NCBI RefSeq assembly: GCF_009807035.1
Contig: NZ_WUBI01000002.1
Coordinates: 248,001 to 312,000, forward strand
From: Paenibacillus dendrobii
GTDB taxonomy: Bacteria > Bacillota > Bacilli > Paenibacillales > Paenibacillaceae
Direction: 5' to 3'
DNA: 64,000 nt
Shown: positions 22,999 through 32,540 of the stretch, piece by piece
Layout of the letters: each line of letters begins with the position of its first letter
Position numbering within the stretch: the stretch's first letter is position 1
Program-made: the position numbers and the translations under genes
Notes under the pieces: model-generated
The model's input: the letters and a program-made list of their open reading frames with translations, nothing else
What the model was told of the DNA's origin: nothing
The model's database searches: none

Positions 22999-23898
22999 AT
23001 GAAACTTAAACAGCCTGAAAGGGTCGTTTGCCTTAAGTGTGACAAGGCTAAAGCATTGAATAATTATTATGTTAATACCAATCCCCTCTTCTCATCAGAT
23101 AAGCTAGCGGTATGCAAAAACTGTATTGTAGATTATATAGGATTAAAAGATTCACCTGGTTATTTAGACAGAATTAAGCTAGTTCTTGCACTTATGAATA
23201 AACCTTTTATTGAAGAAACATTTGAACGAAGCGAAAGAGATTGGGGTAAGTATATACCTCAGTTGTCGTCTTTACCTAATTACAAAGGTAAAACATTCTC
23301 AGATAGTGAACAATACGTTAACCAAGTACCTGAGTGCATTGTCTCTACACCCCCAAATTTCACAACCAATGAGGAAACACTGAAAGAATTGATTGATAAA
23401 TGGGGAGATTATCCCACAGAGGAAGTTGTCTTATTTGAGAAAAAGTACAAACAACTTAAAGTCAATTATCCTGAAAGAACAGCTATGCATACAGAAGCTT
23501 TGCAGATCTATGTACGCTATCGAGTAAAAGAGGAGTTAGCTACAACGAAGGGTCTCTATAAGGAAGCCGAGGCCTGGGGAAAGCTGGCAAAGGAAGCTGC
23601 TACGGCTGCTAAAATAAATCCCTCACAACTTTCCAAAGCTGATCTTTCAGATGGCTTAGATAGCTTCTCGCAACTAACGCGAAATGTTGAACAGGCCATC
23701 GATGTCATTGAGATACTTCCCTATTTCAAGGAAAGACCTCAGGATTCCGTAGATTTCACTATTTGGTGCTATGTAAATTACGTTCGTGATCTCAAGGGTC
23801 TTCCAGTTGCAGACTATAAAGAAATTTATTCATTCTACGAACAGAGAAAAAAGGAATATGATAGATTGACTGAAGGTGAAGATGATGACATCTTATAA
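22999..23898 (+). CDS. Zinc-finger protein, possible terminase small subunit (299 aa)
   Basis: ATG after AGGAAGGTG. An N-terminal four-cysteine zinc site is CLKCDKAKALNNYY then CKNCIVDYIG. A helical body follows (AEAWGKLAKEAATAAKINPS) and a very acidic tail, EGEDDDIL. Its 3' end overlaps the large terminase start by 23 nt. Small terminase subunits are normally encoded just there; DNA recognition through the zinc finger is inferred. Confidence 0.6.
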   Translation: MKLKQPERVVCLKCDKAKALNNYYVNTNPLFSSDKLAVCKNCIVDYIGLKDSPGYLDRIKLVLALMNKPFIEETFERSERDWGKYIPQLSSLPNYKGKTFSDSEQYVNQVPECIVSTPPNFTTNEETLKELIDKWGDYPTEEVVLFEKKYKQLKVNYPERTAMHTEALQIYVRYRVKEELATTKGLYKEAEAWGKLAKEAATAAKINPSQLSKADLSDGLDSFSQLTRNVEQAIDVIEILPYFKERPQDSVDFTIWCYVNYVRDLKGLPVADYKEIYSFYEQRKKEYDRLTEGEDDDIL

Positions 23899-25639
23899 TA
23901 ACTTTCAATCTAATAGCGCTAAACATACAAAAAATCGATTAGATGTAAGGAATCCCGATTTTAATAACACAGTTGAAATGAAAACTGAAAATCAGATTGA
24001 TAATTTCACAAGAAACTTGAGTAAATATAAAGATTTTGTTAGTTGGTGTAGATGGAATCCAGATCTATGGTATGACTTAATTACTCCAGAAACTGGAGGA
24101 ATAAGACTTGATTTAGATCAGAGAGTGTTCTTACGATCAATAGCAAGATTTCTTTCTACTTATGGAGTTTTTCCACGAGGATATGGAAAAACGCTTATTG
24201 AAGTAATGGGCATGGTTCATGCTGCTATTTTTTATCCAGACATTGAGATCTCTATGACTGCTCAAACTCTACAAAATGCAAGCAGTATTTTCGAAGATAA
24301 GTGGCGAGAGTTAATAAGGTTTTACCCATTATTAAAGAATGAAGTTGCGGGCAATCCTTCTTTCTCAAAAGATAGTGCAGAAGTCAATTTTATTTCTGGA
24401 GGAAGAATTGATGTTCTTGCTAATGCACAAAGCAGCAAGGGGCAGCGACGGAAGAGACTGCAAATCGAAGAATCAGCACTTCTCAATAATGCACTATTTG
24501 AAGACTGTCTTGAACCAATACCCAATGTACCCAGAAGAACCATCGGGAGAGAAGCAGTAATCAATCCTGAGGAATTGAATGGTCAAATCAATTTTTTCAC
24601 AACTTCGGGTTTTAGAGGTTCAGATGAATTCGAAAGAAATTTAAGAATGCTCGATGAAATGGCAGAATTGAAGGGTAAAATGGTGATTGGTTCAGATTGG
24701 CAGCTCGCAGTTAATTATGGTAGAGGTGAACCTAAATCAGCACTACTAGATAAAAAAAGCAAGCTCTCTCCTACCTTCTTTGCTATGAATTACGAGAGTA
24801 AATGGGTTGGTGCCTCTGATGGAGCAATAGTAAATATTAATAAGGTCATCGACTTAAGAACATTGTCCTCTCCTGAATTCAAAAGTGATGGAAAATCAGA
24901 ATATGTAATTTCTGTTGACGTGGCGAGATCATCTTCTCAAAACAATAACCAAACTTCAATTTCGATATTAAAAATCAAAAGAAGTAAAGATGGAAAAATT
25001 CTGAAAATTTATTTGGTAAACTTAATAAACCTACCAAATGGTCTTAATTTTAGCGCCCAGGCTATTGAAGTAAAAAGATTGAAATTATTATACGATGCGA
25101 AAATAGTAGTGGTAGATACCAATGGTGTTGGCGTTGGATTAAAGGATGAACTCCTGAAAGATACAGTAGATCCAATTACGGGTGATAATTTGGGATGTTG
25201 GAATACAATTAACACCGATGATGATCCTGAGTCAAGCGAATCAGAAAAAATATTATATGCTCTTACCTCCCAAGGAATTAACCACGACATAATTGTTAAC
25301 TTCATAGATATGGTGGAGAGTGGGAAACTGCAGCTATTAGTTAAAAATACTAATAATAACTACGATATAAATGACAAGGAACATGTTCGAAAAATATATC
25401 CTCACACCCAGACAGATCTTTTACTTGAGGAAGTAGCAAACTTAAAAATCAAGCAACTTCCCGGTGGTAAGTTCACTGTAGAACAATTAACTAAAAGGGT
25501 TGATAAGGATAGATATAGTTCTTTAAGTATGGGATTATGGTACATAAAAGCCTTTATGGATAAAACAAGAGAAAAAGTGAATCTTAACCCTCATGACTTT
25601 TTCTTAATGCGTAAGCCTAACATCTATTCAAAGCATTAA
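23876..25639 (+). CDS. Terminase large subunit (587 aa)
   Basis: The packaging motor ATPase and nuclease. Walker A VFPRGYGKT lies at 98-106 and a Walker B-type RLQIEES at 194-200. The RNase H-like nuclease domain has Asp348 in YVISVDVARS and Asp414 in VVVDTNGVGVG. Start codons ATG at 23876 or 23882 both overlap the preceding gene. The order small terminase, large terminase, portal is the usual siphovirus head module. Confidence 0.9.
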   Translation: MKMMTSYNNFQSNSAKHTKNRLDVRNPDFNNTVEMKTENQIDNFTRNLSKYKDFVSWCRWNPDLWYDLITPETGGIRLDLDQRVFLRSIARFLSTYGVFPRGYGKTLIEVMGMVHAAIFYPDIEISMTAQTLQNASSIFEDKWRELIRFYPLLKNEVAGNPSFSKDSAEVNFISGGRIDVLANAQSSKGQRRKRLQIEESALLNNALFEDCLEPIPNVPRRTIGREAVINPEELNGQINFFTTSGFRGSDEFERNLRMLDEMAELKGKMVIGSDWQLAVNYGRGEPKSALLDKKSKLSPTFFAMNYESKWVGASDGAIVNINKVIDLRTLSSPEFKSDGKSEYVISVDVARSSSQNNNQTSISILKIKRSKDGKILKIYLVNLINLPNGLNFSAQAIEVKRLKLLYDAKIVVVDTNGVGVGLKDELLKDTVDPITGDNLGCWNTINTDDDPESSESEKILYALTSQGINHDIIVNFIDMVESGKLQLLVKNTNNNYDINDKEHVRKIYPHTQTDLLLEEVANLKIKQLPGGKFTVEQLTKRVDKDRYSSLSMGLWYIKAFMDKTREKVNLNPHDFFLMRKPNIYSKH

Positions 25640-25651
25640 GGAGGTGATAAA

Positions 25652-27127
25652 TTGTCCCAAGAGATTACTGAAAGACAACAAATGTTAGCAACATTCAAGG
25701 AAATCGCACTTATTAATCTAAATACAGAAAACGCCTCAAGTCGAGTAGTGGGTACATTCAGCAAAGAGGATATAAAAAAATACTTAAAAGATAAATCGAA
25801 TAGTGAAAATCAAAAAAAACTCAGAGAAATCAGCAAGCAGCTCTATTATACCTCATCACAATATCGAAGATTAATCAACTACTACGCAACTCTCTATAAT
25901 CTTGATTACGTCATTGAGGGGTTTGGATCTAATCCAGAAAAGATAGACCCAGCAAAGTATAAAAATTTATATATCAAGAATGTTGATTACGTAGAACGTA
26001 TGAACATCAAAAATGAATTTACCAAAGCTAGGTTGATTACTTATCGAGACGGAGTATTTTTTGGCTATGCAAGAGTATCTAAAGATGGTTTTTATATACA
26101 AGAATTGAATCCTGATTATTGCCGCTTGTCATTTATAGATGCTACCACAGGCTTGTTGGGATATTCGTTTGATTTCTCAACAATTAACTCAACCAATAAG
26201 ATAGAATCTTATCCAGATGAGTTCCAGCGTATTTATAATGATTTACAAAACAAAAAAGGTAATAAGGATAAAATAGTGAGAATAGAATCTCCATTTGCGA
26301 TTTGTTTAAAAGCTAATTCTGACATCTATTCTATCCCTCCCTTTGTTTCATTGTTTGAAGGCCTTCTTGATATAGCAGATTTCAAGGCATTAAATAAAAA
26401 TAATGAGGAAATCGGCAACTATAAACTCCTATTTCAGAAGATACCTATGAGAACGGACAAGGATGCTCAAATAAACTCATTCTTAATTGATAAAGACTTT
26501 GCACAAGTCTTTCATGACAATATCGAAGAGAACCTTCCTCCGCAAGTTGGTTTGATGACCTCCCCGATGGACATACAGGCGATAAATTTTGATCGCGATT
26601 CTATTGATAAAAACAAAGTTGGACAAGCAACGAGTCAATATTGGAATGAGGCTGGAGTTTCCGAGTTGCTTTTCAGTTCAAATTCAAACTCAAGCGCAGC
26701 ATTAAAATCCTCAATCATAGCAGATGAGTCCGATTCCTCCATTTTAATCAAGGATATTGAGAGATGGATAAATGAACATCTAAAGGCAACTCAAACAGGT
26801 GCATATAAGTTTAGGGTTAGAATTCTTGAAACAACCAGACATAATAAGGATGCATATTTGGATAGTAGACTAAAGGCGGCTCAGTTTGGTATGCCTGTCA
26901 AAAATGAGATTATTGCCGTTATGGGGTCTCAACCAAGTTCAATGTATTTGAATACATATCTTGAGAATGAAGTATTAGAATTACCTTTAAAACTCGTACC
27001 GTTGCAATCAAGCCATACGACCTCGGGAGATCCAAATAAGAAAAATGGTGCTCCAACAAAGAATGAGACCGATCTTACAGATAAAGGGTTGCAAACAAAA
27101 GATTTAGAAAGCAACTCTGCAGGGTAA
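25652..27127 (+). CDS. Portal protein (491 aa)
   Basis: TTG start after an extended GGAGGTGATAA site, 12 nt after the terminase stop. Length, place between terminase and protease, and sequence features such as YTSSQYRRLINYYATLY, YWNEAGVSELLFSSNSN and a helical C-terminus are those of phage portals. It forms the dodecameric DNA entry ring and anchors the terminase. Confidence 0.8.
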   Translation: MSQEITERQQMLATFKEIALINLNTENASSRVVGTFSKEDIKKYLKDKSNSENQKKLREISKQLYYTSSQYRRLINYYATLYNLDYVIEGFGSNPEKIDPAKYKNLYIKNVDYVERMNIKNEFTKARLITYRDGVFFGYARVSKDGFYIQELNPDYCRLSFIDATTGLLGYSFDFSTINSTNKIESYPDEFQRIYNDLQNKKGNKDKIVRIESPFAICLKANSDIYSIPPFVSLFEGLLDIADFKALNKNNEEIGNYKLLFQKIPMRTDKDAQINSFLIDKDFAQVFHDNIEENLPPQVGLMTSPMDIQAINFDRDSIDKNKVGQATSQYWNEAGVSELLFSSNSNSSAALKSSIIADESDSSILIKDIERWINEHLKATQTGAYKFRVRILETTRHNKDAYLDSRLKAAQFGMPVKNEIIAVMGSQPSSMYLNTYLENEVLELPLKLVPLQSSHTTSGDPNKKNGAPTKNETDLTDKGLQTKDLESNSAG

Positions 27128-27141
27128 GGAGGTGAAATTAT

Positions 27142-28752
27142 ATGTATGAAAAAATGTTGCGTTTTGATGTTCATATCTCTGATGTAGAAAAAATCAATCC
27201 TCTCTTTTCTAAATGTAAGATCCGCGTATTGTATGCAGGTCTCAACAGAAATAATTCATACTTATCTCGCAAATCAATTGAAGAGGCATTGCCATCTATG
27301 TTTAATATCCCTATTGTTGGCGAGTTTGAGCAAGAAACAGAAAACTTTGGTGGGCATGGTGGTGCAATCGATGTGTCAGGAGATAAGCCCAAATGGATCA
27401 ATACTACCGTTCCTTATGGATTAGTTCCTGAAAGTGCAAACATATATTGGGAAGAAGTCGAAGAAAAAGATGGTTCCATTAATGAATATCTGGTTGTAGA
27501 TAATGCGTTTTTATGGACTGGTCGCTACCCAGAAGCACAAATGTTGATCGGGCAGCAGTTCAATCAATCAATGGAGATTGAAATCCAAAAAGGAAATTAT
27601 TCAAATATTAATGGACAAAAGACGTATGAAGTAGAAAAATTCCTCTTCTCCGCTTTGTGTATTTTAGGCATCGACAAGGAATCCGATCCCAGTGGGCACG
27701 TTGAGCCATGTTTTGAATCAGCTTCGATTGTTGCATATCAACTAGATAAAGATAAGTTTAAAGATGATTTTCAAAGAATGTTAAAAGAGCTCAAATTTTC
27801 GTTAAATGAATCATCCTCTTCTGAGGTTAAAATAAATGATTCGCAAGGAGGAAATAAAGTGGAAGAAATTCTAAAAATGCTGGAGCCTTACAGTTTGACA
27901 TTGGAGGACTTGCAAGCGAAAGGAATTAACCACGAAGACTTCTCTCTTGAGGAACTTGAAGACAAGGTAAAGACTGAATTTACAGTTGCAGATGAAGGAT
28001 CTCCATCTGAAAATAAAACGCCTAATACTTTTACACTTACTGGTTCTCAATTGTTTGAAGAAGTTAGTCGTGAAATTTCTAATTTCGGCAGCATTGTCGA
28101 TGAATATTGGGGATTCGAGTATCCTAAGTATGCTCTTGTAGATATTGATACCGAAAAATCCCATGTAATTGCTTATGATTATGAAAAATGGTATACCGTT
28201 GGTTTCTCCTACTCCGTAACAGGTGATAAGGTATCTATTGATCAAGCATCCATGCAGCGATTCAAAGTTAATTATGTTCCAATGGATCTATCTACTGAAT
28301 CCCCTACCCTATTCAGTGAGTCTATTAAGAATTTTGCTAATCAAATTAAGTCTCACTCTGAAGAAAGAACAAAGAATAGGTTCGAATCGCAATTATCTGA
28401 TAAAGACCAAGAGATTGAATCTTTGAACCAGACCTATAAGCAATTGCAAGAAGAATTCTCTAAAGTCTCTTCGGAGTATTCCACAAAACTCCAAAAGGAA
28501 CGCGAGGATGTTGAAAATGCCCTTTTCTCTTCTTTCGCAAATGAATTGTCCGAAGAAGAGATGAAGCCTGTTAAAGAATCAAAGGAACAGTTCACACTTG
28601 AACAAATTGAAGAAAAACTCTTCACACTAGTTGGTAAGAAAAAAGCAAAACTTAATTTTAGCATCGAGACTAAACCAGTTATCGACATTGAAATAAAGAA
28701 TGAAAAAGTCAAAAAGTCTGGGAAGTCTTATGATGTTCTGTTTGAAGACTAA
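27142..28752 (+). CDS. Head maturation protease fused to scaffold (536 aa)
   Basis: ATG after AAGGAGGTG. The N-terminal part (RVLYAGLNRNNSYLSRKSIE, NFGGHGGAIDVSG) resembles prohead protease/capsid-assembly domains. The C-terminal part from about 370 is a long coiled coil (LNQTYKQLQEEFSKVSSEYS) like scaffold proteins. An internal in-frame GTG at 27859 with AAGGAGG 7 nt upstream could yield a separate 297-residue scaffold, as Nu3 is made inside lambda C. Protease catalytic residues cannot be assigned with certainty. Confidence 0.7.
   Translation: MYEKMLRFDVHISDVEKINPLFSKCKIRVLYAGLNRNNSYLSRKSIEEALPSMFNIPIVGEFEQETENFGGHGGAIDVSGDKPKWINTTVPYGLVPESANIYWEEVEEKDGSINEYLVVDNAFLWTGRYPEAQMLIGQQFNQSMEIEIQKGNYSNINGQKTYEVEKFLFSALCILGIDKESDPSGHVEPCFESASIVAYQLDKDKFKDDFQRMLKELKFSLNESSSSEVKINDSQGGNKVEEILKMLEPYSLTLEDLQAKGINHEDFSLEELEDKVKTEFTVADEGSPSENKTPNTFTLTGSQLFEEVSREISNFGSIVDEYWGFEYPKYALVDIDTEKSHVIAYDYEKWYTVGFSYSVTGDKVSIDQASMQRFKVNYVPMDLSTESPTLFSESIKNFANQIKSHSEERTKNRFESQLSDKDQEIESLNQTYKQLQEEFSKVSSEYSTKLQKEREDVENALFSSFANELSEEEMKPVKESKEQFTLEQIEEKLFTLVGKKKAKLNFSIETKPVIDIEIKNEKVKKSGKSYDVLFED
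27859..28752 (+). CDS. Nested scaffold protein from an internal start (297 aa)
   Basis: AAGGAGG at 27845-27851 is followed by GTG 27859, in frame with the larger gene (its residue 240, VEEILKMLEPYSLTLEDLQA). A perfect ribosome binding site inside a coding sequence at a domain border is strong, though indirect, evidence of a second product consisting of the C-terminal helical scaffold. Confidence 0.5.
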   Translation: MEEILKMLEPYSLTLEDLQAKGINHEDFSLEELEDKVKTEFTVADEGSPSENKTPNTFTLTGSQLFEEVSREISNFGSIVDEYWGFEYPKYALVDIDTEKSHVIAYDYEKWYTVGFSYSVTGDKVSIDQASMQRFKVNYVPMDLSTESPTLFSESIKNFANQIKSHSEERTKNRFESQLSDKDQEIESLNQTYKQLQEEFSKVSSEYSTKLQKEREDVENALFSSFANELSEEEMKPVKESKEQFTLEQIEEKLFTLVGKKKAKLNFSIETKPVIDIEIKNEKVKKSGKSYDVLFED

Positions 28753-28780
28753 ATCTTAAAACGTTACTCAATTATTAAAT

Positions 28781-28811
28781 ACACCAAAATGGTGTGTTTT
28801 TTATTTTCTTT
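28781..28811 (+). terminator. Intrinsic terminator-like hairpin before the decoration gene
   Basis: ACACCA, a 3-nt loop and TGGTGT (28781-28795) are followed by GTTTTTTATTTTCTTTT. Confidence 0.75.
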
Positions 28812-28837
28812 TAAAAACAAGGAGGATTTTATAAATT

Positions 28838-29308
28838 ATGGCGATTCGCAAAGATAAAATGCAGTCTGTTGTAGCAGGTAATATTGAAAGTGTAGTTCTT
28901 GCTGCGGATACTCAAAATGGTCAAGTTGTTACTCTGGGTTCTCCAGTAGTAGGAGAGCGTGAACTGGTAAATGGTGTAGCTCCCACTGATGTAGTTACTC
29001 AGGAAATTGTAATCATCTCCTCTCCTGAAATTGTTTACGAGGCAGGAAAAGGGATTCTTGATTTCGTTAATAAGGCAGGTAAACCAGCTCGTGCAGATCA
29101 TTTCACTGTTGGTGATAATGTAACAGTAACTGATGATGTGATTGATGGCACTAGTGTAGTTGATAAATTCCTTATTCCTGTGAATGGTAAAACTAAACTT
29201 GCCCATGCAAATGATCTTACTGGTGGAACTCGCTTCGCTGCGGTAGTTATCGGTAAAGGTAAAGTCTACGGTCAACCAGCAACCACATTCCGTGTTGTAC
29301 AAGCCTAA
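28838..29308 (+). CDS. Putative head decoration/stabilisation protein (156 aa)
   Basis: ATG after AAGGAGG. A beta-rich protein (IESVVLAADTQNGQVVTLGS, VVIGKGKVYGQPATTFRVVQ) directly before the major capsid gene, the place of decoration proteins in many siphoviruses. Its codon use (few rare codons, many GGT/GTA/ACT) resembles the capsid gene and suggests high expression. Confidence 0.6.
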   Translation: MAIRKDKMQSVVAGNIESVVLAADTQNGQVVTLGSPVVGERELVNGVAPTDVVTQEIVIISSPEIVYEAGKGILDFVNKAGKPARADHFTVGDNVTVTDDVIDGTSVVDKFLIPVNGKTKLAHANDLTGGTRFAAVVIGKGKVYGQPATTFRVVQA

Positions 29309-29344
29309 TAACATAAACATACATATAGGAGGAATAATATTATA

Positions 29345-30328
29345 ATGGAAAACCAAAATGCAATTATTGATTTGGCAATTGACCTTGCAAAAGGTTCTGT
29401 AGCTACTTACTCGAAGGAAGAAGCAAACGAAAAACTTCGTGAAGCTTTGAATAAACTTACTGGTTCCGCAGATGGAAAGTTTGACGCTAAGAAGTTCCGT
29501 AGAAATAAAAACGAAATCTTTGAGATTATCGAAGAAGTTGTTGACGCTCGTGTAGAGGAAGGTATCAAAGATCAATTCGATCAATTCGTTGATTATCGTT
29601 CGACTGCTTTTGGCGATAAATTGTCCTTTACACCTGAATCTGATGAACTGTTTGAAGTTGCTAAAATTGCAGGTGGTACTAATAACCTTCGCCGCCAACG
29701 TATTGCTGAAGGACAACCTTACCAAATTGATACCGATTGGTATGGAGTAGCAATCTACGAGGAGCTAGAACGATTCCTTGCTGGTCGTGTTGATTGGGTT
29801 AAGCTTGTGAACAGAGTTGAAACTTCGTTCAAGGCAAAAATTACTGAACAAATCTTCAATGCCGTCAAAGCGGCTTACAACGGTTTGACGGCCCCATACA
29901 AACACACCGGCTCCTGGGATGTAGATGAATTTAATACACTCGTAGAGCATGTTCGTGCCCAAACAGGGATGAACCCAATGGTAATTGGTACTCGTCTTGC
30001 AGTACAAAAAGCAGTCCCTGCATACGTTTCTGAAGATATGAAAAATTCTCGTAACGCTGATGGATACTTTAAAGAGGTTGACGGTATTACATTCGGTATT
30101 ATGCCACAAGCTCATAAAGTTGGCACTGATGAATTCGCAATTGATAATAACTTCCTACTTGTTCTTCCAAATGGCAATGAGAAAATCGTGAAATTTGTTA
30201 TGGAAGGCGTAGCATTGATTGATGAGGCAATCGGTAATAAAGATGATTCCAAGGAATATGAACTGCGTAAGAAATATGGCGTAGGCGTAGAGACGGCTGC
30301 AAAATACGGAGTATATATCCTCGCTTAA
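29345..30328 (+). CDS. Major capsid protein (327 aa)
   Basis: ATG after TAGGAGG. A helical N-terminus (EEANEKLREALNKL) may be a scaffold-like delta segment. The rest has the mixed beta/helix pattern and length of HK97-fold capsids, e.g. WDVDEFNTLVEHVRAQTGMN and DNNFLLVLPNGNEKIVKFVM. Position after protease/scaffold and decoration and before neck genes supports it. Codon use suggests high expression. Confidence 0.8.
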   Translation: MENQNAIIDLAIDLAKGSVATYSKEEANEKLREALNKLTGSADGKFDAKKFRRNKNEIFEIIEEVVDARVEEGIKDQFDQFVDYRSTAFGDKLSFTPESDELFEVAKIAGGTNNLRRQRIAEGQPYQIDTDWYGVAIYEELERFLAGRVDWVKLVNRVETSFKAKITEQIFNAVKAAYNGLTAPYKHTGSWDVDEFNTLVEHVRAQTGMNPMVIGTRLAVQKAVPAYVSEDMKNSRNADGYFKEVDGITFGIMPQAHKVGTDEFAIDNNFLLVLPNGNEKIVKFVMEGVALIDEAIGNKDDSKEYELRKKYGVGVETAAKYGVYILA

Positions 30329-30336
30329 TTTTCAAT

Positions 30337-30364
30337 TTTAGGAGGGCTCTCCCCTCCTAAAATA
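30337..30364 (+). terminator. Hairpin after the capsid gene
   Basis: TTTTAGGAGGG and CCCTCCTAAAA form a 10-11 bp stem with a very short loop. There is no long T-tract, so it may protect the abundant capsid mRNA 3' end instead of terminating fully. Confidence 0.55.
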
Positions 30365-30390
30365 ATTAACCTTTGAAGGGAGTAAATATA

Positions 30391-30909
30391 TTGGCAAAGC
30401 AATCTATGAGTATAAATAAATCAGAAAATAAAGAACAATCTCAAGAACAGAAAAAAACACGTCAAAAGTTAGACGAGAATGTTTTGGTACCTGTTTCCAG
30501 TAATGTTAAAGGTGGTTTGATTTATAAATCTCCTCGTTCCGGTCAAGTATGGAAATTTACCGACTTTGGCGATGAGGACGTTATGGAATTAAGTGAACTC
30601 AGAACTATGCTTTCTTCTCAACGAGCTTTTCTTGAAAAGGGTTGGCTTAAAGTTATGGATCAGGAAGCAATTGACTACTTGAATCTTGCTAGATTTCAGA
30701 AAAATGTAGTTGATCTAGATGATATTGATCATATTCTTGAACAATCACCAGAACAAATCAAGCAAGTAATTAAAGAAGCCAACACAAACACTAAGTCATT
30801 AATTTTCGGTTTCGCTAGGGACAAATATGTACTCGGAGAACTGAGAGATGTACATATTATTAAAGCGATTGAAGAAGGTTTAGGTCAAAAACTAGACCCT
30901 AATAACTAA
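30391..30909 (+). CDS. Hypothetical virion or assembly protein (172 aa)
   Basis: TTG 30391 chosen, 8 nt after AAGGGAG; the frame's earlier TTG overlaps that site. A charged disordered N-terminus (NKSENKEQSQEQKKTRQKLD) precedes a folded part with IYKSPRSGQVWKFTDFGDED and ALKVMDQEAIDYL-like helices. It lies in the head-to-tail connector region; not recognised. Confidence 0.65.
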   Translation: MAKQSMSINKSENKEQSQEQKKTRQKLDENVLVPVSSNVKGGLIYKSPRSGQVWKFTDFGDEDVMELSELRTMLSSQRAFLEKGWLKVMDQEAIDYLNLARFQKNVVDLDDIDHILEQSPEQIKQVIKEANTNTKSLIFGFARDKYVLGELRDVHIIKAIEEGLGQKLDPNN

Positions 30910-30923
30910 TTGGGGTGTTGCTA

Positions 30924-31340
30924 GTGGGAACTCAATTTGAAGATATTTACGATGTATTTCTAAGTCAGATTTCAGACTCGATTTTTTTGGAGAAAGATTC
31001 TGATGATAATTTAAAATATCGTTATTTGCTAAACAGCATCCCCCGTTTCAAAAAGTGTAGACAAGATTTATCTAAGCGTGACTCAGAGTCATTTGATGAA
31101 GCATTGAACGATGAAGATATTTTAATTTTAGGGACTTTAATGGTTGTTGAATACTTAAATCCTCTAATCATTTCAATTGAGAATCTTAAACAATTCATGT
31201 CATCTAAGGATTTCTCTATGACTTCTCAAGCAGCGCATCTTAAGCAATTATCAGACATTAGAGAGATAAAGCGTAAAGAAGCAGATAAATTGATCTTGGA
31301 TTATACATACAACAACGGCAACCTTGGTAACTTGAAATGA
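30924..31340 (+). CDS. Hypothetical connector-region protein (138 aa)
   Basis: GTG 30924 lies 8 nt after TTGGGG; the frame opens at 30915 but there the site would be overlapped. A helical, acidic protein (FEDIYDVFLSQISDSIFLEK) of the size of head-tail connector (adaptor) proteins. Its stop overlaps the next start as ATGA, so translation is coupled. Confidence 0.6.
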   Translation: MGTQFEDIYDVFLSQISDSIFLEKDSDDNLKYRYLLNSIPRFKKCRQDLSKRDSESFDEALNDEDILILGTLMVVEYLNPLIISIENLKQFMSSKDFSMTSQAAHLKQLSDIREIKRKEADKLILDYTYNNGNLGNLK

Positions 31341-32527
31341 GTTACAAAGATAAGTATAAAGTCCGCGATAAAATGTATGGAGTGAATGTTAGAGACATTA
31401 GGGTTCATAGTAGCAATCTAAATCTATCTTCAATTTTTAAGGATTCGCCAGTCTATTATCAAGTAGCTGATATTATTTCGAATGAGAAATACGATCTTCA
31501 AATTACTGATAATAGTAACGCAACAGATACGAAAAAATTCATCACTCCTTTCAGCTCACTAATCGAACTAGGTATAACGATCGATTGGAAAAACGATAAG
31601 TGGATTGTTATTCATTTTGATGAAAATAGTGAAATCTACAAGAGTGGGATATTGCGAAAATGCTTATCTACTATAAAATGGCAAGAATCAAATGGCGAAG
31701 TTAATGAAACCTTCTTTACTTACACAACAACTGCATTAGGTAACTTCGGAGTCGACAATGGTAAGATAGTTACACTCGACAACGAGAGAAGACAATTGAC
31801 CATACAAAATAACGAAAATACCTATGAGTTCAAGAAAGGTAAAAGATTTATATTTGATGACCGTGCATGGAGAATTAGTTCAATAGACAAGCTCGATGAT
31901 AACCTAATTTATCTGGTTCTTGATGCTGATAATATCGATCCTTCTAAAGATAATGTAGAGCTCAGAATTGCTGACTATGTCAAACCAAACTATGTCATCA
32001 ATCTTAATCAAACAAGCATTTCATTAAAACCAGATGACTCTTTTCAATTGTCGGTGTCAGTCACAAACAACAATAAACTTATGTCTTCCCCTCTACTCTC
32101 CTTTACCTCATCTGATTTTAACATTTGCACTATTGATGATTACGGCCTTATTTCCGCTATATCCGAAGGTAATGCGACTATTAATGTTTCCTATAAAGAC
32201 ATAAGTACAACTTTAGATGTTGTGGTTGTTCCACTTCAAACACACAATTATTCTGTTGTCATTAATGGCGATGTTTCAATTACAAAGTCCAAGACTAAGG
32301 CTTACAGTTGTGAATTCTATGATAACGAACTAGCTGTGCAGATGGATGGAGTTTTCAGTTTAACTGATGTAAATAACAAACCAACTTCTCTGGCTACTAT
32401 CACAACTCAATCAAACAACTCGTGTATTATTCGTGGTGATTCCATCGGTTATATTTTGTTACATGTATCCAATGCTGATGGATCTGTAACTATGACAAAA
32501 CAAATCCAAATAAAATCTGCTATCTAA
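31337..32527 (+). CDS. Virion protein with a Big_2 Ig-like domain (396 aa)
   Basis: ATG overlaps the previous stop. Residues about 1-215 are beta-rich and resemble connector/neck proteins. Residues about 222-300 form a bacterial Ig-like (Big_2) domain: NLNQTSISLKPDDSFQLSVS, ICTIDDYGLISAISEGNATI, then VSYKDISTTLDVVV. A further beta domain ends the protein. Ig-like domains on phage particles usually project and bind host-surface sugars weakly. Confidence 0.7.
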   Translation: MSYKDKYKVRDKMYGVNVRDIRVHSSNLNLSSIFKDSPVYYQVADIISNEKYDLQITDNSNATDTKKFITPFSSLIELGITIDWKNDKWIVIHFDENSEIYKSGILRKCLSTIKWQESNGEVNETFFTYTTTALGNFGVDNGKIVTLDNERRQLTIQNNENTYEFKKGKRFIFDDRAWRISSIDKLDDNLIYLVLDADNIDPSKDNVELRIADYVKPNYVINLNQTSISLKPDDSFQLSVSVTNNNKLMSSPLLSFTSSDFNICTIDDYGLISAISEGNATINVSYKDISTTLDVVVVPLQTHNYSVVINGDVSITKSKTKAYSCEFYDNELAVQMDGVFSLTDVNNKPTSLATITTQSNNSCIIRGDSIGYILLHVSNADGSVTMTKQIQIKSAI

Positions 32528-32540
32528 GGAGGTGAGTGTG

